A stretch of DNA of 64,000 bases, from the NCBI GenBank assembly GCA_021154885.1, contig JAJKHS010000095.1, forward strand, positions 17,707 through 81,706, written 5' to 3'. This document shows positions 9,170 to 17,434 of the stretch, in pieces (position 1 is the stretch's first letter; each line of letters opens with the position of its first letter). The DNA is from Thermoanaerobaculum sp. GTDB lineage: Bacteria; Acidobacteriota; Thermoanaerobaculia; Multivoradales; UBA5704. The translations under genes and the position numbers were made by a program. The notes under the pieces were generated by a model. The model worked only from the letters and a program-made list of their open reading frames with translations, was not told where the DNA came from and did no database searches.

Positions 9170-9346
9170 CTAAGTACCTGGCGCACAGATGCAGAAGGCG
9201 CCGTTGGGACAGCAGAAGGTGCGGGTGGGACAGCGGAACAGGTGCGAGCCCGGTGGGCAGGGCGAAGTGGTGACGGATGCGGATGAGCTGGTGCTGGCTG
9301 CCGCGAACGCAGCCAGGGCGAGCACGATGAGGGCGAGCTTGCGCAT
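9170..9346 (-). CDS. Secreted six-cysteine mini-protein, copy B
   Basis: I translated this 58-residue gene by hand. The ATG at 9346 is preceded by GAGGAGG. The product has a signal peptide (MRKLALIVLALAAFAAAST) and a mature part of about 35-40 residues with cysteine spacing C-X8-C-X5-C-C-X5-C-X-C, ending FCICAPGT. The same spacing, signal peptide and ribosome site occur in the neighbouring copy A, so this is a recent tandem duplication of a real gene. Six cysteines could give three disulfides, as in knottin- or defensin-like folds. No family is recognised. A toxin, bacteriocin, inhibitor or structural role are all open. It is probably co-transcribed with copy A, which lies upstream. Confidence 0.78.
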   Translation of the reverse strand: MRKLALIVLALAAFAAASTSSSASVTTSPCPPGSHLFRCPTRTFCCPNGAFCICAPGT

Positions 9347-9385
9347 GGAGGGTCCTCCTCGGTAAAGGGTGTTTTCGGTTTTCGG

Positions 9386-9559
9386 CTAGCTACCGCAAAT
9401 ACAAAAGGCGAAGTCGGGGCAGCAGAAGCTGTGGGGAGGGCAGTAAATCAGGTGCGACCTCGGCGGGCAGGTCGTGGTATCGGCTGACGCGGGCGGGAGG
9501 GTGCTGGCTGCCGCGAACGCGGCCAGGGCGAGCACGACGAGGGCGAGCTTCTTGCGCAT
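9386..9559 (-). CDS. Secreted six-cysteine mini-protein, copy A
   Basis: This 57-residue product starts at ATG 9559, behind GAGGAGG at nine bases. A longer in-frame reading exists but would put an Arg/Pro-rich stretch before a clean signal peptide (MRKKLALVVLALAAFAAAST). The mature part has CPPRSHLIYC, a CC pair and a terminal CIC. The spacing C-X8-C-X5-C-C-X5-C-X-C is identical to copy B. The intergenic distance to copy B is 39 bp. Conserved cysteines with diverged residues between them suggest selection for a disulfide scaffold. No homologous family is recognised. Confidence 0.82.
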   Translation of the reverse strand: MRKKLALVVLALAAFAAASTLPPASADTTTCPPRSHLIYCPPHSFCCPDFAFCICGS

Positions 9560-9889
9560 GGGACGTGTCCTCCTCGGTGAAGTGGTGTTTCCGGCGGGCT
9601 CGGAGCAGCGAGCCCGCCCCGGCCTCTCCATCTACCAAGGTGCCTTCAACCCCGCCGACCGTGAACTCTTCCCCGAGTGGGCCGTGAAGGGCCGGAGGCC
9701 TTCGCGGGGCCCCGCCCCTAGCGCCTTGAGCCGCCGTCGCAGCCGATGAGAGGAATCCGCAGGCGATTTTGAAGCAGAGCGGCTGCAGAAAAGCCGAAGC
9801 AGGGACTTCAGGGACAGCAAGGACAGCAGGGACGAGGAAGCTTCAGTTTGTCCCTGGTGTCCCTGCTGTCCCTGAAGTCCCTTGTTGAC
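9560..9889. other. 330-bp gene-free stretch with strong hairpins
   Basis: No credible gene is present. At 9593-9618 a perfect 10-bp stem (GGCGGGCTCG / CGAGCCCGCC, six-base loop) lies in what would be the leader of mini-protein copy A and could act as an attenuator. The large 9-bp-unit inverted repeat at 9801-9882 fills the right end, just past the cysQ stop codon. Confidence 0.6.
9801..9882. repeat. Inverted repeat of 9-bp GGGACNNCA units, copy 1
   Basis: Two 33-base arms (9801-9833 and 9850-9882) match at 31 of 33 positions as an inverted repeat around a 16-base loop. Each arm is built from the 9-mers GGGACTTCA, GGGACAGCA and GGGACACCA plus a final GGGAC. Related elements lie at 22739-22827 and 48677-48760. 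It begins eight bases after the cysQ stop. Confidence 0.85.
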
Positions 9890-10690
9890 CTACCCCCGCC
9901 GCGCGATCTCCGCCTCGATCTCCGGCAGCAGCCCCGGCGGGGCCGCGATGAGCCGCGAGAGCTTCGGGGTCTCGCGGTTGAAGCGGGTCTCGGCCGGGGC
10001 GCCGGTGACGATGGCGCCGCCGGCGGCGAGGACGAGGGCGACGCCGGCCGCCACGTCCCATTCGTGCTTGGGGGTGAGGGTCCAGGTGGCGTCGGCGCGG
10101 CCGGCGGCCACCAGGCCCAGCTTGTAGGCCACCGAGCCGGTGGGGCGGATGGCGAACAGCTCCTCGCGGTAGCCCTGCCACTCGCCCCGCTTGACCTCGC
10201 TGCGGCTCGCCAGCACCGTGGCCCCGGCGAGCGACGGCCGCGCGCTCACCCGCGCCGGCTGGCCGTTCAAGGTCACCCCCAGGCCGCGGGCGCCGAGAAT
10301 CGTCTCGCCGGTCGCGGGGTTCAGGAGGCCGCCGGCCACCGGCTCGCCATCCACCACCAGGCCGACCGAGACGCACCATTCAGGGATGCCGGTGACGAAC
10401 TCGCGGGTGCCGTCGAGCGGGTCCACCACCCAGACACGGCGCCGGCCGAGACGGGAGTGGTCGTCCCGGGTCTCCTCCGAGAGCCAGCCTTCGCCGTCCC
10501 GGGGGAGCAGCTCGCGCAGCAGGGTGTCGATCGTGGTGTCGGCCTCGGTGACGGGATCGTCCCCCTGCTTGAAGCGCGATTCGACGTCGCCGGGGGTGAA
10601 GCGCTGGAGCGCGGCCTTCGCCCGCTCCAGCGCCTCGCCGATGCGCTCCAGGTCGGCAGCGAGATCGGTGGCGAGATCCTCGCCGCTCAC
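9890..10690 (-). CDS. cysQ: 3'(2'),5'-bisphosphate nucleotidase CysQ-like (IMPase family)
   Basis: The 266-residue protein has the inositol-monophosphatase-family metal motifs: a SEET-type acidic pair (WLSEETRDD), DPLDGTREF and HEWDVAAG. Placement directly after the sat-cysC fusion, with the GTG start overlapping its stop (GTGA), points to 3'-phosphoadenosine 5'-phosphate turnover. That makes CysQ more likely than inositol phosphatase. It removes the PAP left after PAPS use, keeping sulfate assimilation or sulfation running. Cytoplasmic, Mg-dependent and typically lithium-sensitive (family knowledge). The gene ends eight bases before a large hairpin repeat. Confidence 0.85.
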   Translation of the reverse strand: MSGEDLATDLAADLERIGEALERAKAALQRFTPGDVESRFKQGDDPVTEADTTIDTLLRELLPRDGEGWLSEETRDDHSRLGRRRVWVVDPLDGTREFVTGIPEWCVSVGLVVDGEPVAGGLLNPATGETILGARGLGVTLNGQPARVSARPSLAGATVLASRSEVKRGEWQGYREELFAIRPTGSVAYKLGLVAAGRADATWTLTPKHEWDVAAGVALVLAAGGAIVTGAPAETRFNRETPKLSRLIAAPPGLLPEIEAEIARRG

Positions 10691-12474
10691 TTCTCCTCCA
10701 GCGACCCGCCGACGTAGCCCTCGCGCTCGAGGTAGAGCAGGATCTCCTGCGCCGCCTCTTCGGGGGAGAGGACGGTGGTGTCGATCACCACCTCGGCGTC
10801 CGCGGGCTCCTCGTAGGGGTCGGAGATGCCGGTGAACTCCTTCACCAGGCCGGCCCGCGCCTTGGCGTAGAGCCCCTTGCGGTCCCGCTGCTCGCAGACG
10901 TCGATCGGGGTGGCGGTGTGGACCAGCACGAAGCCGCCACCCGGCTCGATGAGCGACCGTACCTCCTTGCGCACGCTGTCGTAGGGCGCGATGGGGGCGC
11001 AGATGGCGATGCCGCCGTTCTTGGTGATCTCCGAGGCGACGAAGCCGATGCGCCGGATGTTGATGTCGCGGTGCTCCTTGGAGAAATTGAGCTCCGAGGA
11101 GAGGTTCTTGCGCACCACGTCGCCGTCGAGCAGGGTCACCGGCCGGCCGCCCGTCTCCATGAACTTCACCAGCAGCGCCGAGGCGATGGTCGACTTGCCG
11201 GCGCCCGAGAGGCCGGTGAAGAACACCGTGAACCCCTGCTGCTTGCGCGGCGGATGGGTGCGCCGCAACTCGTCGGCCACCTCGGGGAAGGTGAACCAGG
11301 CGGGCAGGTCGCGCCCCTCCTGCAGCCGGCGGCGCAGCTCGGTGCCGGAGATATCCAGGGTGCGGGAGCCCGGCGGGATTTCATCCTGCGGCATGTAGGT
11401 GTCGAGGTCCTCGACGTAGGAGACCATCTTGAACGGCACCATCTCGACGCCGAGCTCGTCCTGGTGCTTCTGCAGCAGCACCTGGGCGTCATAGGGGCCG
11501 TAGAACGGCTTGCCGTGGCGGTCGTTGCCCGGGCTGGCGTGGTCGCGGCCGACGATGAAATGGGTGCAGCCATAGTTCTTGCGGATGAGGGCGTGGAGCA
11601 TCGCCTCGCGTGGACCCGCCATGCGCATGGCGAGCGGCAGCAGCGACAGCTTCGCCGTGTGCTGCGGCAGGCGCGGCATCACGGCCTGGTAGCACCGCAC
11701 GCGGGTGTAGTGATCGATGTCGCCCGGCTTGGTCATGCCGACGGTCGGGTGGATGAGCAGGCTGGCCCGCACCTCTTTGGCGGCGCGCAGGGTGAGCTCG
11801 CAGTGGGCGCGGTGCATGGGGTTGCGGGTCTGGAAGGCCACCACCCGGCGCCAGCCCATGCGGGCGAACTCGGCCCGCAGCTCGGCGGGCGTCTGGCGCA
11901 GGGAGCGGAAGTCGTAGTGGATGGGGAGCTGCAGCCCCTCGATGCGGCCGCCCACGGCGACGCTGTTAGTCTTGTGCAGCAGGTGCGCGACGCCCGGATG
12001 GTCGGAGCTGGTGGTGCCGAAGGTGGCCTCGGCGCTCGCCTCGCGGTCTGGTTCCCAGATCTCCTCGATGGCGAGCGCCGCCAGCATCACCCCCTCGGGA
12101 TCGCGCAGCGCCAGCCGGCCACCCACCCGCAGCTTCTCGGCCACCTGCGGCGTGACGTCGAGCAGGATGGGGATGGGCCACAGGGTGCCGTCCGCCAGGC
12201 GCATGCGCTCACAGACCGCGTCGTGGTCGGCCCGCTTCATGAAGCCGGTCAGGGGGGAGAAGCCGCCGTTCAGAATGAGCTCGAGATCGCAGAACTGGCG
12301 CGGCGTGAGGTCCCAGGAGGGCCAGTCGCGGGAGGCGGCCTTGAGCTCGGCGGCGCGCTCAGGAGAGGCCATCGGGTCGATCAGCGTGCCGCCGTGGGGC
12401 TCGATGAGGTGGCTCGCGGCGTCGGCGGGCCGCGGATCGGGCTGGGGAACAGGGAACACAGAGACGTTCGTCAT
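10687..12474 (-). CDS. Bifunctional sulfate adenylyltransferase / APS kinase
   Basis: This 595-residue fusion makes PAPS from sulfate and ATP. The N-terminal ATP sulfurylase (about residues 1-400) has FQTRNPMHRAH near residue 214 and VGRDHASPG near 307. The C-terminal APS kinase begins with the P-loop FTGLSGAGKST near residue 420 and continues with LLDGDVVRKNL and KGLYAKAR. The domain order is Sat then CysC, the single-chain heterofusion seen in several bacteria. ATG 12474 has GAGGAAG upstream. It is coupled to cysQ by a 4-bp overlap. No PAPS reductase or sulfotransferase gene is seen in the window, so the sink for PAPS is not known here. Confidence 0.95.
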   Translation of the reverse strand: MTNVSVFPVPQPDPRPADAASHLIEPHGGTLIDPMASPERAAELKAASRDWPSWDLTPRQFCDLELILNGGFSPLTGFMKRADHDAVCERMRLADGTLWPIPILLDVTPQVAEKLRVGGRLALRDPEGVMLAALAIEEIWEPDREASAEATFGTTSSDHPGVAHLLHKTNSVAVGGRIEGLQLPIHYDFRSLRQTPAELRAEFARMGWRRVVAFQTRNPMHRAHCELTLRAAKEVRASLLIHPTVGMTKPGDIDHYTRVRCYQAVMPRLPQHTAKLSLLPLAMRMAGPREAMLHALIRKNYGCTHFIVGRDHASPGNDRHGKPFYGPYDAQVLLQKHQDELGVEMVPFKMVSYVEDLDTYMPQDEIPPGSRTLDISGTELRRRLQEGRDLPAWFTFPEVADELRRTHPPRKQQGFTVFFTGLSGAGKSTIASALLVKFMETGGRPVTLLDGDVVRKNLSSELNFSKEHRDINIRRIGFVASEITKNGGIAICAPIAPYDSVRKEVRSLIEPGGGFVLVHTATPIDVCEQRDRKGLYAKARAGLVKEFTGISDPYEEPADAEVVIDTTVLSPEEAAQEILLYLEREGYVGGSLEEK

Positions 12475-12627
12475 GAGCTTCCTCGGGTAGTTGCGAAACG
12501 GAACGGCCTGGAACGGGCCAGGAGAATCGGCGATTCAGGAACAGGGCCAACACACCGGCCCCTCCGGGCGCGACGAGCGCACCCGCTGTCTACAGTGCGC
12601 AGAGGGCGGTGAAAGGAGACAGGGTGC

Positions 12628-13278
12628 CTACGGCCGGGAGGGCGACGGCTCGGGCGCCTCGCCGACGACGACTCCGATGCCGGTGATGGCGGCGGGAATG
12701 AGGATGGCCTTGCGCTGCCACCAGGCGATGACGCAGGCGCGGCACACCTCGTCGGAGCGGCGGATGCCGGCATGGTTGATCCGCGTCACCACGCCGTCGC
12801 AGAGGAAGGCCAGCACCTTCTGGCCCTGCTGCTTGGCGGAGGTCTCGCCGATGGTGAGGTTCTCGGCCACTCCACGCTCCTTCTCGCTGAGCCGGACCTT
12901 GCAGTCGTCCGTCACCTTGACGAGCTGCGACTCGGAGCGGGCGACCGCCCGGCCCGTGGCATCGACCACGGCGGAGTAGAGCTCCACCTGCTCGTTGCGG
13001 TGCTCGGGCTTGGGCGGGATGGCCCAGTAGCGGTTGCCGGGCTCGGCTTCGAGGGCCACCCAGTAGAAGTCCTCGTGCTCCCGCCAGCGGAAGTAGAGCC
13101 GGGGGGACTGGCCGGTGGTCAGGGCGGGGAGGGTGGCGCGCACGACGCCGTTCTGCTCCCGGGGCAGGCAGTCCGTCTTGTCCAAAGTGGCATTTTGCGG
13201 GTTCTGCGGGTTCTGCGCCCGGGCGGCGACCGCGCCGGCGAGGAGCAGACCGGTGGCAATGAGGATGCGCGCTCTCAT
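12628..13278 (-). CDS. Secreted hypothetical protein with C-terminal hydrophobic segment
   Basis: The 216-residue product starts at ATG 13278 behind GGAGGAATCC; the upstream in-frame ATG at 13353 would spoil the signal peptide. It has a signal peptide (MRARILIATGLLLAGAVAARA), a short NPQ repeat and a beta-rich middle with YFRWREHEDFYWVALE. Four cysteines are spread through the mature part. A C-terminal hydrophobic stretch (ILIPAAITGIGVVVG) could anchor it in the membrane. I recognise no domain. It stands upstream of sat, separated by about 150 bp, and is convergent with nothing, so it may be its own unit. Confidence 0.7.
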   Translation of the reverse strand: MRARILIATGLLLAGAVAARAQNPQNPQNATLDKTDCLPREQNGVVRATLPALTTGQSPRLYFRWREHEDFYWVALEAEPGNRYWAIPPKPEHRNEQVELYSAVVDATGRAVARSESQLVKVTDDCKVRLSEKERGVAENLTIGETSAKQQGQKVLAFLCDGVVTRINHAGIRRSDEVCRACVIAWWQRKAILIPAAITGIGVVVGEAPEPSPSRP

Positions 13279-13327
13279 CTTGGATTCCTCCGTGAGCCTA
13301 TTATACCCGAGATCCGCGCCTCCGGCC

Positions 13328-14356
13328 TCACTGCCCCAGGATCGTCTTCGCATAGGAGTCCACGTAAGGCGTCCGGCGCAGGTTGGGCAGGGCGCGCTTC
13401 AGGGCGGCGGCGGCGCCGGCGGCGTCCCCCGACTCGTGGAGGGCCACGGCCATGTAGAAGAGCCGCTCGGGCTCGTCATCCCTGGGGTCGCCGCCGCGGT
13501 GGAAGTAGGTGGCGGCGTCGCTCCAGCGCGAGATGCGGTAGGCGGCCTCGGCGGCCAGGTGCTGGGCGTCCCGGGCTTCGGGGTGGGCATCGGCCACCTC
13601 CTTGGCGAGCTGGAAGGCCTGCTTCAGCTCCTTCGCGGGGCGCTCCTGGGAGAGGAGCTGGCGGGCCTGGTCCATCTTCTTGCGCTCGGCGGCGGTGATC
13701 GGCTTCGTCTCGGGTTTGGCCTCGGGCTTGGTCTCCGGTTTGGTCTCCGGTTTGAGCGCGGGGCCGGCGGCGGCCGGCGGCGCGGGCGGTCCCATGACGG
13801 GCCCCGGGACGGCGTCCGGCTTCTTCGCCACGGCCGCGGGGGCGTCCGGCGTTTTCGCCGCGGCGGCGGGGGGCTGAGGGCCGGTCTTCTTCACCACCAC
13901 GGCGTCCGGCTTTTTCGCCTCCGGCTTCTTCGCCACCAGCGGGCGGAAGGCCGCCTCGCTCTCCAGGGTGGCAGCGGGCAGGCGGGCCACCAGCCGCGGC
14001 TCGAGCATGGCCCGCAGCTCCGGCGACACCCCGCCCTGGGTGTAGGCGTTGAAGCGCTCCTCGACCTCCGCCAGGCGCTTGAAGGTCTCGCGGAAGCCGT
14101 CCAGGTCCTCGGCGCGGTCCTGGGCGAGGGCGAGCCGCGCCAGGCAGTCGGCCAGCGGGCGCGGCTCCTCCAGCATGCCGAAGCAGGCCAGGCGCAGGTG
14201 GCGGGCGGCGGCCGGGTAGTCCTTGCGGTCGAAGGCGAGCTGGCCGTCGCGCAGCAGGCTCAGGTAGAAGGGATCGACGGCGGCGGCGAGGGGCGAGCCC
14301 GCCAGCAGCAATGTCAGCAGGATCAACAGCGGGGTCGGGACGAGCTTGGATCTCAT
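13328..14356 (-). CDS. Secreted TPR-like protein with Lys/Pro/Ala linker
   Basis: This 342-residue protein has a signal peptide (LLILLTLLLAGSPLAAA). An N-terminal helical repeat region (DGQLAFDRKDYPAAARHLR) and a C-terminal TPR-like region (HLAAEAAYRISRWSDAATYFHRGG) are joined by about 80 residues rich in KKP, PAA and KPET repeats. It is probably a periplasmic scaffold. It follows the PHP phosphatase gene in the polysaccharide operon. The start codon lies in one copy of a 14-bp tandem duplication and has no proper ribosome site. No enzymatic motif seen. Confidence 0.75.
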   Translation of the reverse strand: MRSKLVPTPLLILLTLLLAGSPLAAAVDPFYLSLLRDGQLAFDRKDYPAAARHLRLACFGMLEEPRPLADCLARLALAQDRAEDLDGFRETFKRLAEVEERFNAYTQGGVSPELRAMLEPRLVARLPAATLESEAAFRPLVAKKPEAKKPDAVVVKKTGPQPPAAAAKTPDAPAAVAKKPDAVPGPVMGPPAPPAAAGPALKPETKPETKPEAKPETKPITAAERKKMDQARQLLSQERPAKELKQAFQLAKEVADAHPEARDAQHLAAEAAYRISRWSDAATYFHRGGDPRDDEPERLFYMAVALHESGDAAGAAAALKRALPNLRRTPYVDSYAKTILGQ

Positions 14357-14375
14357 ACGGCGGATCTCATACGGC
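14348..14375. repeat. Perfect 14-bp tandem duplication at a gene junction
   Basis: The 14-mer GGATCTCATACGGC is repeated head to tail. One copy carries the stop of the PHP phosphatase gene, the other the start of the TPR-protein gene. In a single copy the two would form an ATGA overlap. Confidence 0.9.
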
Positions 14376-15098
14376 GACCGGCAGCGGAAGGTCCGCTACC
14401 ACCGCCCGGGGATGGTCGGCGACCAGGCGTTGCGCCACGTCGGCGCCCCAGCGTCCGGCGATGAGGCGGTGGGCGCGTCCGAGGCCGGGGGGACGGCGGC
14501 GGACGCCGTGCGAATCGCTGGCGACGAAGTGGACGAGCCCGGCGTCGAGCAGGGTGAAGACGTCGTTCTGGGGGCGGCGGCCGAAGTCGCCGGTGACGCT
14601 CATCGCCGTCACCTGGACGGTGGCGCCGAGGGCGACCAGGCGGGCCACGAGGGACGGATCGGGCGCCAGCCAGGGAATGAACTCGGGATGGGCGATGATC
14701 GGGCGCCAGCCGGCGACCGACAGCTCGTGGACGAGGTGGATGGCCCCTTTCGGCGTGCCCAGGGAGTCGAATTCGACGAGCAGGTAGCGCGAGCCGGCGA
14801 GGGGGAGGATGCCGCCACCGGGGAGCTTCTCCACCTCGGCGAGGAGCTCGGAGTCGACGTGGACCTCGCCGCCCAGGTAGACGCGGAAGCCGGGCTCCAC
14901 CGCGTCCTGCAGCTCGTCGGCGAGGGCGGAGAGGGCCTCGCGGTCGGCGTTCCACCACTCGCCGCGGCGCTGGTGCGGGGTGGCGACCATGGCCTCGCAG
15001 CCGTCCCGGGCGGCCAGCCGGCACATGGCGGCGGCCTCCTCCAGGCTCTGGGCGCCGTCGTCGACGCCCGGCAGGATGTGGCAGTGCAGGTCGATCAT
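14367..15098 (-). CDS. PHP-family protein-tyrosine phosphatase (CpsB/YwqE-like)
   Basis: The 243-residue protein starts MIDLHCHILPGVDDG, the metal-binding signature of PHP-domain tyrosine phosphatases. Further metal-site segments are GGEVHVDSELL, IIAHPEFIPW and VASDSHGVRRR. These Mn-dependent enzymes dephosphorylate bacterial tyrosine kinases and tune capsule or exopolysaccharide chain length. The autokinase gene lies immediately upstream; its stop and this start share one base (TGATG), giving a matched kinase-phosphatase pair. Cytoplasmic. Strong call. Confidence 0.92.
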   Translation of the reverse strand: MIDLHCHILPGVDDGAQSLEEAAAMCRLAARDGCEAMVATPHQRRGEWWNADREALSALADELQDAVEPGFRVYLGGEVHVDSELLAEVEKLPGGGILPLAGSRYLLVEFDSLGTPKGAIHLVHELSVAGWRPIIAHPEFIPWLAPDPSLVARLVALGATVQVTAMSVTGDFGRRPQNDVFTLLDAGLVHFVASDSHGVRRRPPGLGRAHRLIAGRWGADVAQRLVADHPRAVVADLPLPVAV

Positions 15099-17434
15099 CA
15101 GGCGGCCGAACCGGCTTTCGGCTCGCTCTCCTCGGCGCCGTAGGACTCGTAATACTTGTAGCGCTTGCCGACCGCCGGCAGCGAGCGGTAGCGGTTGAGC
15201 ACGGCGCCGAAGATCTTGATGCCGGCCTGCCGCAGGCGGTCGCGGCAGATCTGCGCCTCCTCGCGCGTCACCTTGCCGCTGCGCAGCGTGAGCACCACGC
15301 CGTCCACCAGCCGGCCGACGATGGTGGCGTCGGTCACTGCCAGGGCCGGCGGCGTGTCGAGGACGACGTAGTCGAAACGGGCGCGCACGGCGCGCAGCCA
15401 GTCGCGCATGCGGTCTGAGGAGAGGAGCTCGGACGGGTTGGGGGGGATCGGCCCCGATGGGGTGATCCAGAGGTTCGGCACCTCGGTGGGGAAGATCGCT
15501 TCCGGCTCACCCGCGGCGGTGAGCTGGTTGACCAGGCCGTAGCGGTTGGAGACCCGCAGCACCTGGTGCAGGCGCGGCTTGCGCAGGTCGCAGTCGACGA
15601 TCAGCACCTGACGGCCGAGCTGGGCCAGCACGATGGCGAGGTTGGCGGCGGTGGCGGTCTTGCCCTCGCCGGCCACGGCCGAGGTCACGGCCACGGTCTT
15701 GAGCTCGCGGGCCGAGGAGAGGAGCAGCCCGGTGCGCAGCGAGCGGTAGGCCTCGGAGATCAGCGTCTTCGGCCGCTCGTGAGGCACCATCTCGATCTGC
15801 AGCGGCTGCGCGGCGGCCGCCGCGGCGGCATCCTTCTTCTTCTGTCTGTCCAGCCGCTTCTCGGGCCCGGTGCGGGTGGGGCGCGTCCGCGCCGGCCCCT
15901 CCACCGGCGCGTCGCCGTAGGCGTAACCATAGCCGTAGCCCGCGTAGCCGTAGGCCTTGCCGATCTCGGCGACGTCGTGGATGACCGCCAGCGGCGGCAG
16001 CCCCAGCCGCCGCTCGACCTCCTCGGGCGACTTGACCGTGCGGTCCGTGAATTCGATCAGCACGGCGACGGCGATGCCGGCGAGCAGCCCCAGCAGCAGG
16101 CCGTAGCTCAGGTCCTGGCGCAGCGACGGCCGGAAAGGGCCGCCGGGGACGAGAGCCTTGTCGATGACCCGCACGTTGGACTCGCGGGTGTCCTGGAGGC
16201 GGACGGCCACGTCGGTCTCCGACTGCTTGCGCATCAGCTCGTCGAGCAGATCGCGCCGCGTCTTGATCTCCACCCGCAGGTTGGTGATCTCGACGGCGGC
16301 GGAGTTCTGGCTGAGGAACTGGCTGCGCAGGGTGCTGAGCTCCGTCTCCAGCGACTGCTCCTGGCGCAGCGCCGTCTGATAGGCGGCGTAGGCGTCGTTG
16401 CGGGCCTTCTCGACCTGCTCCCGGATCAACTGCTCGAGGTGCTCGCGCCCCTTGTCGATGTTGGACTTGAGGGTCACCATCTCGGGGAACTGGGGCTTGT
16501 AGGTCTTGAGCTTGGTCTCGTACTCCCGCTCCAGGTTGAGCTGCTCGCGGCGGACCTCGGTGACCATGCCGCCCGACAGGCTGTCGGCGACGGTCTCCCG
16601 CGGCGCTGTCGTCACCTCGTGGTAGCGGGCCTCTTTCTCGATGCGTATCTTCTTGGCCTCCATGAGGCTGCCGTTGAGGGCCTCGAAGCGCTGCAGGTTG
16701 ACGTTGGCCTGGGGATCGACGGTGACGATGTCGCTGCGGCGGCTGAAGGCCTGGAGCTTGGCCTCCTTGTCCTCGATCTCCTTCTTGAGCGTGCCGATCT
16801 GCGTGGTGAGGAAGCTGGAGGCCTTGCCCGCGGTGGCGAAGCGGTCCTGCACCCCGAGGTCGATGAACGACTCGGCGAAGCCGTTGGCCGCCTTGGCGGC
16901 GAACTCGGGCGAGGCGGAGACATAGGAGATCTGCACGAGCTGGGTGGAGCGCACCGGCGCCACCGAGAGGCCGCCGCGGATCTGGTTGGCGAGGCGCCCG
17001 AGCACGGCCTCGTCGTCCTCGGCGGTGGGGCCGTGGGCGCTCTCCCTGGCCGTGGTGACGCCGGGGTTGAACGCCGGGTCCTCCATCAGGTCCAGGCTCT
17101 TGACCACCCGCTCGGCCAGGCCGCGGCTCTGCAGCAGCTCGTACTGGGTGGGATAGAATTCCATGTTCCAGTAGTTCTCGAGCCAGGGGTTCTGGGCGCT
17201 GCTCAAGGGGGTCAGGCTGCGGCGCTCGATCTGGAGGGTGGCCGTGGCCTGGTACTGCTTGGGGGTGATGAAGTAATGGACGCTGGCGCCGGCCAGGCCG
17301 AGGACGCAGAAGACCGCCGCCAGCTTCCAGTGCCGGCGCGCCATGGCGACGTATTCGCCGAGGTGGAGCTCGGATCCGGCTTCCGGGGGAGCCGCGGGCT
17401 CGTCTTCGAGAGGGACGGAGGAGAGAGTGCTCAA
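15098..17434 (-). CDS. Polysaccharide co-polymerase / BY-type tyrosine autokinase
   Basis: This 778-residue inner-membrane protein has a Wzz domain between two membrane segments (about residues 37-55 and 441-463), with a large coiled-coil periplasmic part. The cytoplasmic BY-kinase carries a Walker A SAVAGEGKTATAANLA near residue 586, a Walker A' VLIVDCDLRKPRLH and a Walker B VVLDTPPAL. A C-terminal tyrosine cluster (RYKYYESYGAEE) is the expected autophosphorylation tail. A second Tyr/Gly run (YGYAGYGYGYAYG, about 493-505) sits between the second membrane segment and the kinase. The likely start is TTG 17434, overlapping the exporter stop. It controls polysaccharide polymerisation and export. 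Confidence 0.93.
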   Translation of the reverse strand: MSTLSSVPLEDEPAAPPEAGSELHLGEYVAMARRHWKLAAVFCVLGLAGASVHYFITPKQYQATATLQIERRSLTPLSSAQNPWLENYWNMEFYPTQYELLQSRGLAERVVKSLDLMEDPAFNPGVTTARESAHGPTAEDDEAVLGRLANQIRGGLSVAPVRSTQLVQISYVSASPEFAAKAANGFAESFIDLGVQDRFATAGKASSFLTTQIGTLKKEIEDKEAKLQAFSRRSDIVTVDPQANVNLQRFEALNGSLMEAKKIRIEKEARYHEVTTAPRETVADSLSGGMVTEVRREQLNLEREYETKLKTYKPQFPEMVTLKSNIDKGREHLEQLIREQVEKARNDAYAAYQTALRQEQSLETELSTLRSQFLSQNSAAVEITNLRVEIKTRRDLLDELMRKQSETDVAVRLQDTRESNVRVIDKALVPGGPFRPSLRQDLSYGLLLGLLAGIAVAVLIEFTDRTVKSPEEVERRLGLPPLAVIHDVAEIGKAYGYAGYGYGYAYGDAPVEGPARTRPTRTGPEKRLDRQKKKDAAAAAAAQPLQIEMVPHERPKTLISEAYRSLRTGLLLSSARELKTVAVTSAVAGEGKTATAANLAIVLAQLGRQVLIVDCDLRKPRLHQVLRVSNRYGLVNQLTAAGEPEAIFPTEVPNLWITPSGPIPPNPSELLSSDRMRDWLRAVRARFDYVVLDTPPALAVTDATIVGRLVDGVVLTLRSGKVTREEAQICRDRLRQAGIKIFGAVLNRYRSLPAVGKRYKYYESYGAEESEPKAGSAA

